20,966 nucleotides of DNA from Gnetum montanum (Eukaryota; Streptophyta; Gnetopsida; Gnetales; Gnetaceae): contig MNCI01021389.1 in assembly GCA_015680685.1 (NCBI GenBank), positions 833,017-853,982 of the forward strand, written 5' to 3'. A program made the position numbers and the translations under genes. The number at the start of each line of letters is the position of its first letter. Within the stretch, counting starts at the first letter, position 1. Shown piece by piece: positions 1-8,272 of this stretch. The notes below the pieces were generated by a model. That model saw nothing but the letters and a program-made list of their open reading frames with translations. It had not been told where the DNA came from and did not search any database.

Positions 1-62
1 AATAATCATTAATTACTAATTAGCTTAATCTGTATGCTGCAAGGTTTATCATAAAGTTCGTC

Positions 63-68
63 TTTATT
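63..68 (-). promoter_or_regulatory. Poly(A) signal AATAAA in LTR copy B
   Basis: Plus-strand TTTATT reads AATAAA on the minus strand, about 170 bases downstream of the TATA box. The same hexamer sits at the matching place in copies A (7804-7809) and C (19751-19756), which supports it as the U5-side polyadenylation signal of the family. Confidence 0.6.
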
Positions 69-232
69 GTCGTACACAAAATTGTGCTCAGGTACAAATT
101 GCTCGAATAAAGATCCATTCACTCTATGACTCCTACTACGGGCACACAGAAATAATTCTAACTTTGGAATGACAAAACTGCAAGAGTCTGGCTAAGGGTC
201 TAAATCTAACTGCCTTGGAACCAAGGGCACTA

Positions 233-246
233 CCTCTTATTTATAG
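233..246 (-). promoter_or_regulatory. TATA box of LTR copy B
   Basis: On the minus strand this reads CTATAAATAAGAGG, a good plant TATA box. It is kept almost unchanged in copies A (7974-7987) and C (19926-19939), although the surrounding sequence has diverged. It marks the U3/R side of a minus-strand promoter. Confidence 0.7.
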
Positions 247-261
247 AAGATAAGGTAGGAT

Positions 262-304
262 GTGATATCGCGTGGTAGATGTGATATTGCGTACGCGATA
301 TTGC
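262..304. repeat. Three degenerate GCGATATCGC palindromes in U3 of copy B
   Basis: GTGATATCGC (262-271), GTGATATTGC (281-290) and GCGATATTGC (295-304) lie just upstream, on the minus strand, of the TATA box. They are degraded forms of the palindrome array seen at 8003-8108 in copy A. The changes are all C to T or G to A, as expected from decay of methylated cytosines. Confidence 0.75.
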
Positions 305-459
305 GGTTCATCAAAGATGAAGCTGATCTTCCTACTTATTACATATCTTACCCATTCTTAGACTATGAAACTAGATATTTGGATATAAAAAAGTCTTATC
401 TAGGTTTTATCTTTACTCTTAAGGGGTAAAGACCTTATCTCTTAAGTACTAAAGTATTT

Positions 460-1080
460 ATCATTTGCAAACATTCTTAAAATGATTGCTAATAACCCTT
501 TTGATAATCATCGCTTAGCTCAGTAAAAAAAATTCATGATTAAGTTTGATCTTTGCTATCTTTCTTAACATTCTATTAAAGATCAAGCCATAAATAATCT
601 AATCTCTTCTTCTAAATTTGATGATGCTATTTACAAGCTACATAATGACATGATTAACTCAAATGCTATTCTTCATTTTGATGAAGCTCATACTTCCTTC
701 AAATCTAGTGTAGCTTGCATTCTTATTTTTTCTATCAAACATATCCTTTATAGGGATAAAAAACTTGAATTTTCATGTGCTAATAACATAGGTAAATACG
801 AGGCTCTAATATGTGGTTTGTTGCTAGCTTTACAAAATTAAGTCAAAAATATTACAATTTATGGTAACTTCCAAATTATTATAAACCAAGTTAATGGTTA
901 ACATGATTGTAAAACTCACCATCTTATTTCTTATCTTTAGATGACAATAAACTCATTTCCTGCATTTTCGCTTACACTTTAAGTCATATCTCGCATTATG
1001 ACAACATGTTAGTTGATTCTTTAGCAACATTTGTAATTCATGTTGATCCATTCACCATAAGTAATCAACTCATGTAATCT
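460..1080 (+). pseudogene. Tat/Ogre-like gypsy pol: end of RNase H plus second (archaeal-type) RNase H
   Basis: Near 510-600 the translation gives HRLAQ, then KFDLCY and SIKDQAINN. These match the end of the gypsy RNase H and the 'SIKGQAIAD' linker typical of the Tat branch. From 650 comes an archaeal-type RNase H: LHFDEA, then LEFSCANNIGKYEALICGLL (the family's TNN.AEYEAL...GL block), then, after a TAA, VKNITIYGNFQIIINQVNG (usual form VYGDSQLVI.QVNG). Further on, YDNMLVDSLATF matches the '.N..ADSLA' end of the domain. The first catalytic Asp is kept (FDEA), while GKYEAL and YGNFQ show E/D positions that remain or have changed. Several stops and at least one frameshift break it. Dual RNase H is a hallmark of Tat/Ogre elements (family knowledge). 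Confidence 0.85.
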
Positions 1081-1409
1081 ATTTGCTTAATATCCATCAC
1101 AAATCTCCTAGCATCTTGGTTAGTGCTATTAATAGAGATGATAGAAATCATTAGTCCACTAATCTTCTTCATTATCTTACCATAGGTAAGACTCCTAATC
1201 ATTTAACACATGGATAAAAAGATGCTTTATGCAAATGTAGTTGACATTTTTGTGTAGTGAATGCTGACATATTATGTCAAGTTTCCACTATCAGTGTTCT
1301 TCTACATTGTCTTAACCTTCTGGAATTTAAGGTAGTATTAGATTAAGGTTATTTAGGAGTTTTTGATGGACATTGAAGATCAAATTATTTAGCTTTGCGA
1401 ATTCTTTTA

Positions 1410-2388
1410 TTAGGTTATTAGTGGCCAACCTTAGCTAGGAATATTTATGATCTAGTAAAACATGTAATACTTACCAAAGATATGCATCGCTCATCTATGC
1501 TTTCTTTTAAGAACTTTACATATCTCAGATCACATGAACTTTTCAAAATGTGGCCTAGATCTCATTGATTCCATTACTCCTCTCTTATCTGCTAGGAACT
1601 AGTTTATTCTAACTACTATGGAATACTTTACCAAATGAGTAGAAGTTGTTCTTTTGCATTTCACAAAGTCTCTCTTCATCTACCATTTCATTCTTGATTC
1701 GATCATCACCTGCTTCAATGTACCTCTTCAAATTATAACTGATAATTGAACTTAGATCAAAATTAAAGAGGCAGCCCATTTTTGTTCCATGTATCAGATT
1801 ACCTAATTGTTTTCTTTACCTTACCATTTGCACTCTAAAGATAAAGCTAAATTTACTAATAAAACTCTCATTTGCTTTCTTTGTATCATGTTTGATAAAA
1901 CCCAATGTAATTGGCACATACAGCTATTACATGCTCTTTGCATCTATTGCACAAATTTATGCACATCTACTCATCATGCCCCATATATTTTAATGTATGG
2001 TTCTAAGAAAATCTTACTAGTTAAGCTTCATATTCCATCTCTTCATGTTGTTTTAAATGATTGGTTCTTAGATTAGAAAAATAACAACATGTAATGCATT
2101 GAGTTGGATTTGTTAGAAGAAAAATGTCAAGCTACTCTAAAGCAGCTACATGCATATTAGGAAGATATTCAATGGCATCATTCTAAGCATATTAAAATCT
2201 AGAAGATTCATGAAGGCAACTTGGTCCTTCATCATTTTTCGAACTCCAAAGACACAAAGTTCTTTCCTAATTATTTGGGTCCTTTCCTAGTGGTTCAGTC
2301 TTGATAAAATGACACCTACATTTTATTTGATCTAGAAGGATATCAATATCCAAACCCTATCAACATAACATTTTTAAAGCACTACTAA
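1410..2388 (+). pseudogene. Tat/Ogre-like gypsy integrase, decayed
   Basis: WPTLARNIYDLVKH near 1420-1460 matches the degenerate end of the integrase zinc-binding domain. From about 1556 to 2388 one frame carries the whole catalytic core and C-terminus, broken only by stops. It has GLDLID (first Asp kept), MEYFTK followed by TGA where Trp is expected, and TDN at 1738-1746 (second Asp kept). KDKAKFTNKTL follows where family members have NGQAEATNKTL, so the catalytic Glu is now Lys. Next come the family-typical NWHIQLLHAL, APYILMYG, LHIPSLHVVL, ELDLLEEKCQATL, EGNLVL, GPFLVV and a C-terminal FLKHY with stop at 2386-2388. The opposite strand from the other gypsy pol and a different lineage indicate a separate element. 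Confidence 0.9.
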
Positions 2389-2903
2389 ATGTAATCAACT
2401 ATCTTATCATAGCATCAAACCTATTAGCTATTTGAGATCTAACGTGTATTCTTGTAGTAGTAGTTTATTCTACATTAGCTCTCTTATACTATGATGGGAT
2501 ACATATTACATGAATATAGGAGGTGTGCTCTAATCCTATTTCCTTTTTTGTCTCTCTTTTTTTCATCATATATTGGTACTTTATATATCCCATTCTACTC
2601 TACTCTACTTAGGACAATTAGTGAGGTTTCAAGTAACTAATATCTCATTGCTTTGCTAAAAAATGAAAGAAGCATATTTGATTTAATGAAAATACTTTAG
2701 TATTGCTAAATATTTCATTTCAAATTTACCCTTCATGGAATCTTTCCAAGCTGTAATCTTCAAGGCTTATTCAATGTTCTTTGGTTCTTATGTGAGGGTT
2801 TTAAGTATGCCATGAAAATTAGGGTTTTGAATCTTCCACATGCAATCATGATGCTTCCACTAGTTATGGTTAATTTGTCTTATTTTGCTTTTGATGCCAT
2901 GGA

Positions 2904-2955
2904 TCATGGTTGTTAACCACAAGTCATGGTTGTTAACCACGAGTCATGGTTGTGT
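2904..2955 (+). repeat. Short tandem repeat, 20-bp unit, about 2.6 copies
   Basis: The unit TCATGGTTGTTAACCACAAG occurs at 2904-2923. It repeats with one change (aag to gag) at 2924-2943 and in part at 2944-2955. The core AACCACAAGTCATGGTT, read across the unit junction, has complementary ends (AACCA/TGGTT), so a small hairpin is possible. A degenerate version lies near 3033-3052. The reverse complement of the same motif is scattered through about 6300-6720. Confidence 0.85.
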
Positions 2956-3545
2956 TGTGATCAATTGTTTATTTTAATTTTAGTAACCATCAGTAGTGGT
3001 TGCCTCATGGGGAGTTTCTAGAGATACCATAAGCTGACCACAAGTCATTGTTTGGAATTTGAGGATTTCACAAGTTGTGCTTAAGTCAAGGTTGGTAGAG
3101 AAAAAGTTGATTTTGATAAATTTTGATATGGGATCTTAATAAATATTTAATTGTTGATGTTGCTTAAACTTATTGATCCATTTAGGATGATGATAAGAGC
3201 TTTCTTAAATTGATTTTAGTGAAAATGATGAAAATGAAATTCATATAACTATTGAACTTCCAAGGATAAATGATTTGAATTGATTAAAATTATTTTTAGT
3301 AGAGAAATTTAGAGATGATAGTGTATGTGTAGAAATAACAATTGAGGATCTTAAGTTTTACTTGAAATTATAGAAGAGAGCTGATGAGTAGTCGGTATAA
3401 TGATAAGAAATGTAAAAAGGTAAGCAAGGTAAGAATGACATCGATTAGAAAATTTGAAGAGACAAGAAGTGTATGAGAAGTAAAAATTCGTTCACAATCC
3501 GTTTTTGTAGCATTTCCAAAGTGTTGCAACATCGTATCTCCTTCA

Positions 3546-3554
3546 TATTTATAG
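3546..3554 (-). promoter_or_regulatory. Candidate TATA box
   Basis: The minus strand reads CTATAAATA, followed by about 180 bases without a recognised gene. The match to the plant TATA consensus is good, but AT-rich DNA produces such matches by chance. It could be the promoter of an unidentified LTR. No partner copy was found in this window. Confidence 0.25.
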
Positions 3555-3597
3555 AAAAACATTAGGGCCATGCTAAGACATAATGAAGAGAGAAAAT

Positions 3598-3613
3598 ACC
3601 TATAAAAATAATG
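3598..3613. repeat. Target-site duplication of the LINE (left copy)
   Basis: The 16 bases ACCTATAAAAATAATG are identical to 5495-5510 and precisely bracket the LINE remnant. A perfect 16-bp direct repeat 1.9 kb apart, with LINE sequence between, is the expected product of target-primed reverse transcription. Confidence 0.85.
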
Positions 3614-5494
3614 GGGGGTTGTTAAGGTGAGCTACAAGCTGGAGAAGAAAAATTAAAACCAAAACCTTAACAGAGCCCAATGTTGCAAGATGACCCCCCA
3701 GTCACCTAAACAAGACATAAGCTTATCGCACCCCCTAGGACGACAGCTGAAAAAGAAGACCAATACAACTAACTGAAAGAGAAACCATTTAGAAAAAGGT
3801 AATATTATTGATAAAGCCTAGTTCTCGACATTGAAGTTGAACAATACTAGCAATAGAGCATTTCATACCGTAGTCAAATTCATTGTAGTTTGTGTTTTGA
3901 TACCAAGCATCTAGGCGACATTTCCAAATAAAGAAGATAATCTCAAATAAGAGGATTTTCCAAGATTTTTGAAGGTGATGCTTAACACAATCATCTTGAA
4001 AGATACATTGAGGAAAACCAATAGAATGGTTAGGAAGGAAGACTTGGAGAGATTGACACCATTTCTAAATGTGTTGAGAGAAAGAGCAATCCCAAAAGAC
4101 ATGTTGAAAAGAGTCATCTGCTTTACAAATGGGGCATTTAGGATGATCAATTCCTAAGAAATGAAGCCTATGTCTGATGGGAAGACCTTGATGAACTAAG
4201 GACCAAAAAAAGAAACGTGCTTAGGTTGGGCCTTGGAAGTCCAAATCCGACGAAAAATAATTTTCCACNATTGAAACCCCCATTTTACTTTCGCATGTGT
4301 CCAAGAGAGTGTAGGAGAATAATTTCTAACAGTATATAATTGATCAATATGGTGGAGATTGTGGTAAGCAAAACGATTGGCCCTATGAGAGAATTCATCA
4401 TAAAGACAACCTACATTCTTTTTAAAAATAGAAGACCACAAGATCGAGTGTGTTGATAGAGAGTGCAAGCTTATCTAGGAAGGTTTCCATTGCAACAAAC
4501 CTCTAAGTTGGCTCCAACACCACCAAATTTGCTTAAAGAAGAAAGAACCTTTGATCTTCTAAGAGCCTTCACTAAAGATCTAATTGCTCCAATGAGTATT
4601 TTGTGGTGAATACCAAGATAAGAGATGTTATGCCTAAAAAGGATCTTCCAAGCTTCATCTCCTTCAATACACCGAGTCACCCATTTGGAGGCCAAGAAAA
4701 TACTATGGTGCTCAATAGAGGCAAGGCCTAATCCCCCGTGTTCTTTACTTAAAGTGAAAGTATCCAAAGCTACTTGATGAAAGGCTTTGTGATCATCCTT
4801 ATCCCCCCAAAGGAAATTCCTAAGAATGTTGTTAATGCATTGAAAGGAAGATTTGGAAGGAGCCATAAAGGAAGAGTAATAGACATGAGTGGAGCTCAAA
4901 ATATGATTAACTACAATAAATCTACCTGCAAGAGATAAGGGTTTAGAAGCCCATTTCAAAGCTTTATGTTTCTTCTTTTCCACCACATTGTTCCATATGG
5001 TAGTGGGAGTAGCAAATAAAGCAATAGGGATGCCTAAGAGGGTGAAAATATCAGTAGGAGATAGCCACTTGATATCAAAATGATAAGTCCAAGGAGGCCT
5101 AGGAGAGAAGCTAGATCAGATGGCTTGCATTTTGTTCCAATTGATCTTAGCTCTTAAGGCTCTCAGTAGATATCTATGCAGTGCAAGGCAATGTTAAAAT
5201 TATTATGGTCCTCAATCAAAGTAATAAAAGTATCATCTGCAAACTGGCTGTAAACAAGATCCTTTCCTTGTTGTGGAAGAGAGATACCTCTTAGCCTCAT
5301 AGATTCATTATGAGATCTAAGAACAACTCCAAGAGCATCAAAAGCTAGGATGAAAAGATAAGGGGCTAAAGGTCACCCTTGTTGGACTGATTTTTGAAGC
5401 TCAATGACCTTAGAGAAGGTTCCGTTAATGCAAATGACTGAAGAGGCCTATGAAAAAACAAGATCGATGTGTCTCTCAAAAAGTATAGTCAAAC
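3614..5494 (-). mobile_element. 5'-truncated L1-like LINE (non-LTR retrotransposon)
   Basis: About 1.9 kb of LINE 3' half is flanked by a 16-bp target-site duplication. The minus strand carries the end of the reverse transcriptase palm, the thumb/connection region and a C-terminal zf-RVT-like domain, then a short 3' untranslated tail (about 3614-3900). The 5' end falls inside the RT domain, the usual 5' truncation. The 3' end reads AACAACCCCCC next to the duplication, without a clear poly(A) tail, so the tail was lost, was never long, or this subfamily ends otherwise. Confidence 0.9.
3900..5494 (-). pseudogene. LINE ORF2 remnant: reverse transcriptase end and zf-RVT domain
   Basis: Reading down the minus strand from 5494: ICINGTFS, LQKSVQQG then PLAPYLFILAFDALG (the SVRQG-PL-P-LF block), RLRGISLP, and SQFADDTF with the catalytic FADD at 5229-5243. 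A frameshift region follows near 5000-5170. An open stretch (4986-4471) then carries LSLAGRFIVVNHILSS, a FLWGD block, and KEHGGLGLASIEHHSIFLASKW, all standard plant LINE post-RT motifs. Below 4468 the frame continues through IWTSKAQPKHVSFF (the 'W....P.K...F' start of zf-RVT) and a degraded cysteine/histidine region down to about 3900. Several stops and frameshifts are present, and one ambiguous base (N) occurs at 4269. Confidence 0.9.
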
Positions 5495-5510
5495 ACCTAT
5501 AAAAATAATG
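5495..5510. repeat. Target-site duplication of the LINE (right copy)
   Basis: Identical over 16 bases to 3598-3613. It marks the 5' boundary of the LINE insertion on the minus strand. Confidence 0.85.
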
Positions 5511-6299
5511 AAGAAAAAAACTTAAAAATTGTAATTTATAACTATTGATTCTAGTGTGATATGCAAGAAGATTTCATCATACAAAGTAGAATATCATGAA
5601 AACATAAAACATTTTCATTCATGATTTGTATTCTAAAAAATCAAAATTGTAATATGTTATGTTTATCATTTAGAATTAGAATGGGATAAAATAGGGAATA
5701 CAAATATTATTTCTTGAATTTTTATGAATTCATGGGTGGATGTACATTAAAATAATCCCAATTCATCTATTTTTTTCAATCTTTAAAGGTTCTAAGGAAT
5801 GGGATAAAGTTTGTTCATGTTCGCTAGAATGGCTCTATAGTCTTTCTAGAAATTGAAGGGTCATTCCATGTTGTAATACTTTTGACTTTCTGCTAATAAA
5901 GATGGTATATGAATTATTTTAATTCCAAGATTCATTTCATCATCAATCTCTTGTTATTCTCATCTCATCCTTTCATATTCCATCAACTCTAATTAATTCT
6001 TCACAACTCTTTCAACATCAACTCTATACAATCTTTGCATACATTGTCATTATTTTATTTACAGCCAAGAACTCAATTTAGCATATTTTCTCATTTTATT
6101 TTTTGCAAAAAATCAATACCAATTAATAAGCTTCTACTACCAATTCAAAAGTTAAAAGGTCACCATCAAATTCAAATAATTTCTATCACTTCTTTCAATA
6201 TTATTGACTTAATTTTATAGATTATAGAGCTCTTCAAGGCAAATCCATACATATAAGTTTCATTGAAAACCAATTCACCAATCTCTATATTTTTAAGAA

Positions 6300-6720
6300 A
6301 TTTAAATAAACCGTTGTGGTTAGGTTGTGGTTCTGGAAAGAATAGATCACAAGTTAGTCAAAACTCATGATATTGCAGGTATTCATTTCCTCTTGATAAT
6401 AACTTGTGATTAGCTCATGGTACTAACCATGACTTGTGGTTTAGTCTTTATCTCTTCAAAATTTCAACCATGACTTATGGTTACCTCATGATCAACTATT
6501 TGGTTAAGGAAAATTCACCATGACTCATGGACCACTCATGGAATGGTTGTGGAATTCTTAGCTTGAATTTTTCTTTTATTTCCATTCACCACAACTCATG
6601 GTAAGCTTGTGAAATTCTAACCATAACTTTTGATGTAATATCATAACTCATGATCTTTAGAAAATTCATAACCATGACTTGTGATTACCTTGTGGTTAGT
6701 TGAACTTTGAAGATTTAGAA
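6300..6720 (+). repeat. Cluster of degenerate 'ACCATGACTTGTGGTT' motifs
   Basis: Roughly ten imperfect copies or half-copies of the motif lie in about 420 bases. The clearest is TAACCATGACTTGTGGTTT (about 6439-6457). Others read accatgacttatggtta, accatgactcatggacca, caccacaactcatggta and accatgacttgtgatta. It is the reverse complement of the motif repeated at 2904-2955, so the two clusters are inverted relative to each other. Confidence 0.65.
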
Positions 6721-6803
6721 AATTGAAGTCCAAATGATGAAAATACTAATTATTCATCAACCTCATCATCCACAAAGCTGGGATCAAATCAATGAAGGAA
6801 GAG

Positions 6804-6815
6804 TATATATAAAAA
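6804..6815 (+). promoter_or_regulatory. Candidate plant TATA box
   Basis: TATATATAAAAA followed by GCC is a strong match to the plant TATA consensus. No gene follows on the plus strand within reach, because the minus-oriented LTR copy A starts at 7027. It could be a relic promoter of the unidentified repeat or chance in AT-rich DNA. Confidence 0.25.
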
Positions 6816-7803
6816 GCCAAATAGTTTTGGGGATGCCTTTTTAGATTTAAATATTCATGGGTTTTGAAATTTTACTAAAGGGTTTCTTATAAAAAGAAGT
6901 TGAAAATTCACCAATAAATAATTGTTAAAGTAATGTTTATCTTAAATTTCAATTTTACTTCTACTTAATAAGATTCTTCCTCTAGCCAATCCTACTATAA
7001 AAAATACTATCTATATAAAAAGACATTGATGAGCGACAAGTGTCCCCTATGCCCAACCATATAGATCACAAGCATTCACATGTGATCCAATTAAGTTCCA
7101 TAGAACTTTGAACTAATAGTATCCCAGATAATTAGGTGTGATATTGTTGGTTGTTGTCTTTTAAATCATTAATTATGCTAGCTCAATTAGCATGGTTAAG
7201 TGTGATCAAGACATAATATGTTTTTATCTTTCATCTTCTTATTATTTTCTTGTTAAAATATTAAAACAATAAAATGATTAAAGTATTAATTTCTAACTAA
7301 CTATGGAATTATGAGTAATCTAAGATATCCTAAGTGTAGAGCATACGTTCCCATTTTTTGTACCTATCTTGAACTTATATTAATATTGGTAGGTTATCAA
7401 GTATCTAATACTGGGTATACCAAGTATCCACTATTAGGATTATCATATGTTAATATATTATGCTCAAAGTGGTCATACTCACAAAGTTACAAAATAAAAT
7501 ATTAAATTGTTAAGTGTTGGAAAGTAAAGTGCATTAAGAGTAAAATGTTGAAAATAAACAATTATTTAAAGTTCGTGCATCAAAAAAACAATTATTTAAG
7601 ATAAGTTCACCAATAAATAATTGATCACCAAGCATAATGCACATGCTTGAAGCGGTCGTACTGAATGTACTTAACTATGGGAGAAGGGTTGAGAGAGATT
7701 TAATCAACTAATAAAGCAATTAAACGATAAAAAATAAATAACAGTAATTAAAATCCTAATTAGATCAGTCCATGCACTGCAAGGTTTATCCAAGAAGTTC
7801 ATC

Positions 7804-7809
7804 TTTATT
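7804..7809 (-). promoter_or_regulatory. Poly(A) signal AATAAA in LTR copy A
   Basis: TTTATT on the plus strand, AATAAA on the minus strand, about 165 bases downstream of the TATA box and conserved in copies B and C. It defines R as roughly 7790-7950. Confidence 0.6.
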
Positions 7810-7973
7810 TCTGTACACAAACTTGTGTTCAGGTACAATATTTCCTTGAATAAAGATCCGTTCACTTTAGAGCTCCTACTGCGGGCACATGGAAATTATT
7901 CTATCTTTGGAGAGGTAAAACTGCCAGAGTTTCGCTACGATCTAGGCCTAAACTGAGAAACAAGGGAGAGCCG

Positions 7974-7987
7974 CCTCTTATTTATAG
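7974..7987 (-). promoter_or_regulatory. TATA box of LTR copy A
   Basis: CTATAAATAAGAGG on the minus strand, identical to copy B. The palindrome array starts only about 15 bases further upstream, so the array occupies the proximal promoter. Confidence 0.75.
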
Positions 7988-8002
7988 ATTTGGCGGTGCA
8001 CT

Positions 8003-8108
8003 GCGATATCGCGTATGCGATATCGCGAGGGATGCGATATTGCGTATGCGATATCGCGGGGGATGCGATATCGTGGGGGATGCAATATTGCAGCCCATGC
8101 GATATCGC
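8003..8108. repeat. Array of seven GCGATATCGC-type palindromes in U3
   Basis: Palindromic 10-mers begin at 8003, 8017, 8034, 8048, 8065, 8082 and 8099. Those at 8003, 8017, 8048 and 8099 are exact GCGATATCGC. 8034 is GCGATATTGC, 8065 is GCGATATCGT and 8082 is GCAATATTGC, which is itself a perfect palindrome. Start-to-start spacing is 14, 17, 14, 17, 17, 17. The array is CpG-rich inside very AT-rich DNA and lies immediately upstream of the minus-strand TATA box, so it is a candidate set of enhancer or protein-binding sites. Confidence 0.9.
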
Positions 8109-8272
8109 GTCCCATCACTACTATTTGCCCATGGCCATGCCCTTCTTTATTCTCTTCTTGGGTTCTTTTCCTTATTGTAAAAAACCTTGAACCTTAGGCA
8201 TTCATTTAGGCATTATCTACAATCATAAAAGGTTCAATGTTAGTTTTGGTAATTTTTTCCTTAATGATTAAA

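Larger units (their letters stand above)
1..431 (-). repeat. LTR copy B, partial (upstream end of a minus-oriented gypsy-type LTR)
   Basis: This aligns by eye along most of its length with 7735-8272, including the blocks 'tgcaaggtttatc', 'gtacacaaa', 'ttcactct', 'gggcacac' and 'cctcttatttatag'. The rest of the LTR lies to the left of the window. Minus orientation is inferred from the TATA box and the AATAAA signal, both on the minus strand and in the right order. The upstream end is placed near 431, where the sequence passes into a pyrimidine-rich stretch (431-446) that resembles the tract next to copy C. Decayed Tat-like pol starts only about 30 bases beyond. Confidence 0.8.
2389..3597. other. 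Unassigned AT-rich stretch downstream of the Tat-like integrase
   Basis: No protein homology was recognised in any frame. The position, directly 3' of the integrase stop, fits the 3' untranslated region and possibly the 3' LTR of the Tat-like element, but no second LTR was found to confirm this. A purine-rich stretch (2514-2523, AATATAGGAGG-like) followed by TGTG at 2524 could be a polypurine tract and LTR start. Contents otherwise: a short tandem repeat (2904-2955) and a candidate minus-strand TATA box (3546-3554). Confidence 0.4.
5511..7026. other. Unassigned AT-rich stretch; continuation of the LINE target
   Basis: Before the LINE inserted, this joined directly to 2389-3597. No protein homology was recognised, and the 61-codon open stretch at 6035-6220 has low-complexity composition and no family motif. 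Contents: a cluster of degenerate AACCATGACTTGTGGTT-like motifs (about 6300-6720) and a plus-strand TATA-like site (6804-6815). An 18-bp block (6907-6924) recurs inside LTR copy A (7606-7623). Confidence 0.4.
7027..8272 (-). repeat. LTR copy A, nearly complete (minus orientation)
   Basis: The downstream end starts on the plus strand with TGATGAGCGAC, matching the starts of copies C (19285), D (15879) and E (20730). Long blocks align with copy C, for example 'gataattaggtgtgatattgttggttgttgtc' and 'ttaatatattatgctcaaagtggt' (broken here into short forms). The 7770-8110 part aligns with copy B. TATA (7974-7987) and AATAAA (7804-7809) are both on the minus strand. The upstream end is set near 8272 because 'attaaaaccttttc...ccttag' lines up with the end of copy C and its purine tract. 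It lacks protein-coding content. Confidence 0.8.

Noticed and set aside
3969-4157. Open frames on both strands near 3911-4157
   Set aside because: Both fall in the LINE C-terminal region; neither alone shows a family motif, and the LINE reading explains the region.
4269-4269. Ambiguous base N
   Set aside because: A single undetermined base inside the LINE remnant; an assembly or sequencing matter without biological meaning.
8003-8108. CRISPR-like repeat array
   Set aside because: Units are only 10 bp with 4-7 bp gaps and lie in a plant LTR promoter; there are no spacers of useful length and no cas genes.
7990-8197. Two overlapping plus-strand open frames with repeated CDIA/RYREG peptides
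   Set aside because: They are translations of the palindrome array in the LTR U3, on the strand opposite to LTR transcription.
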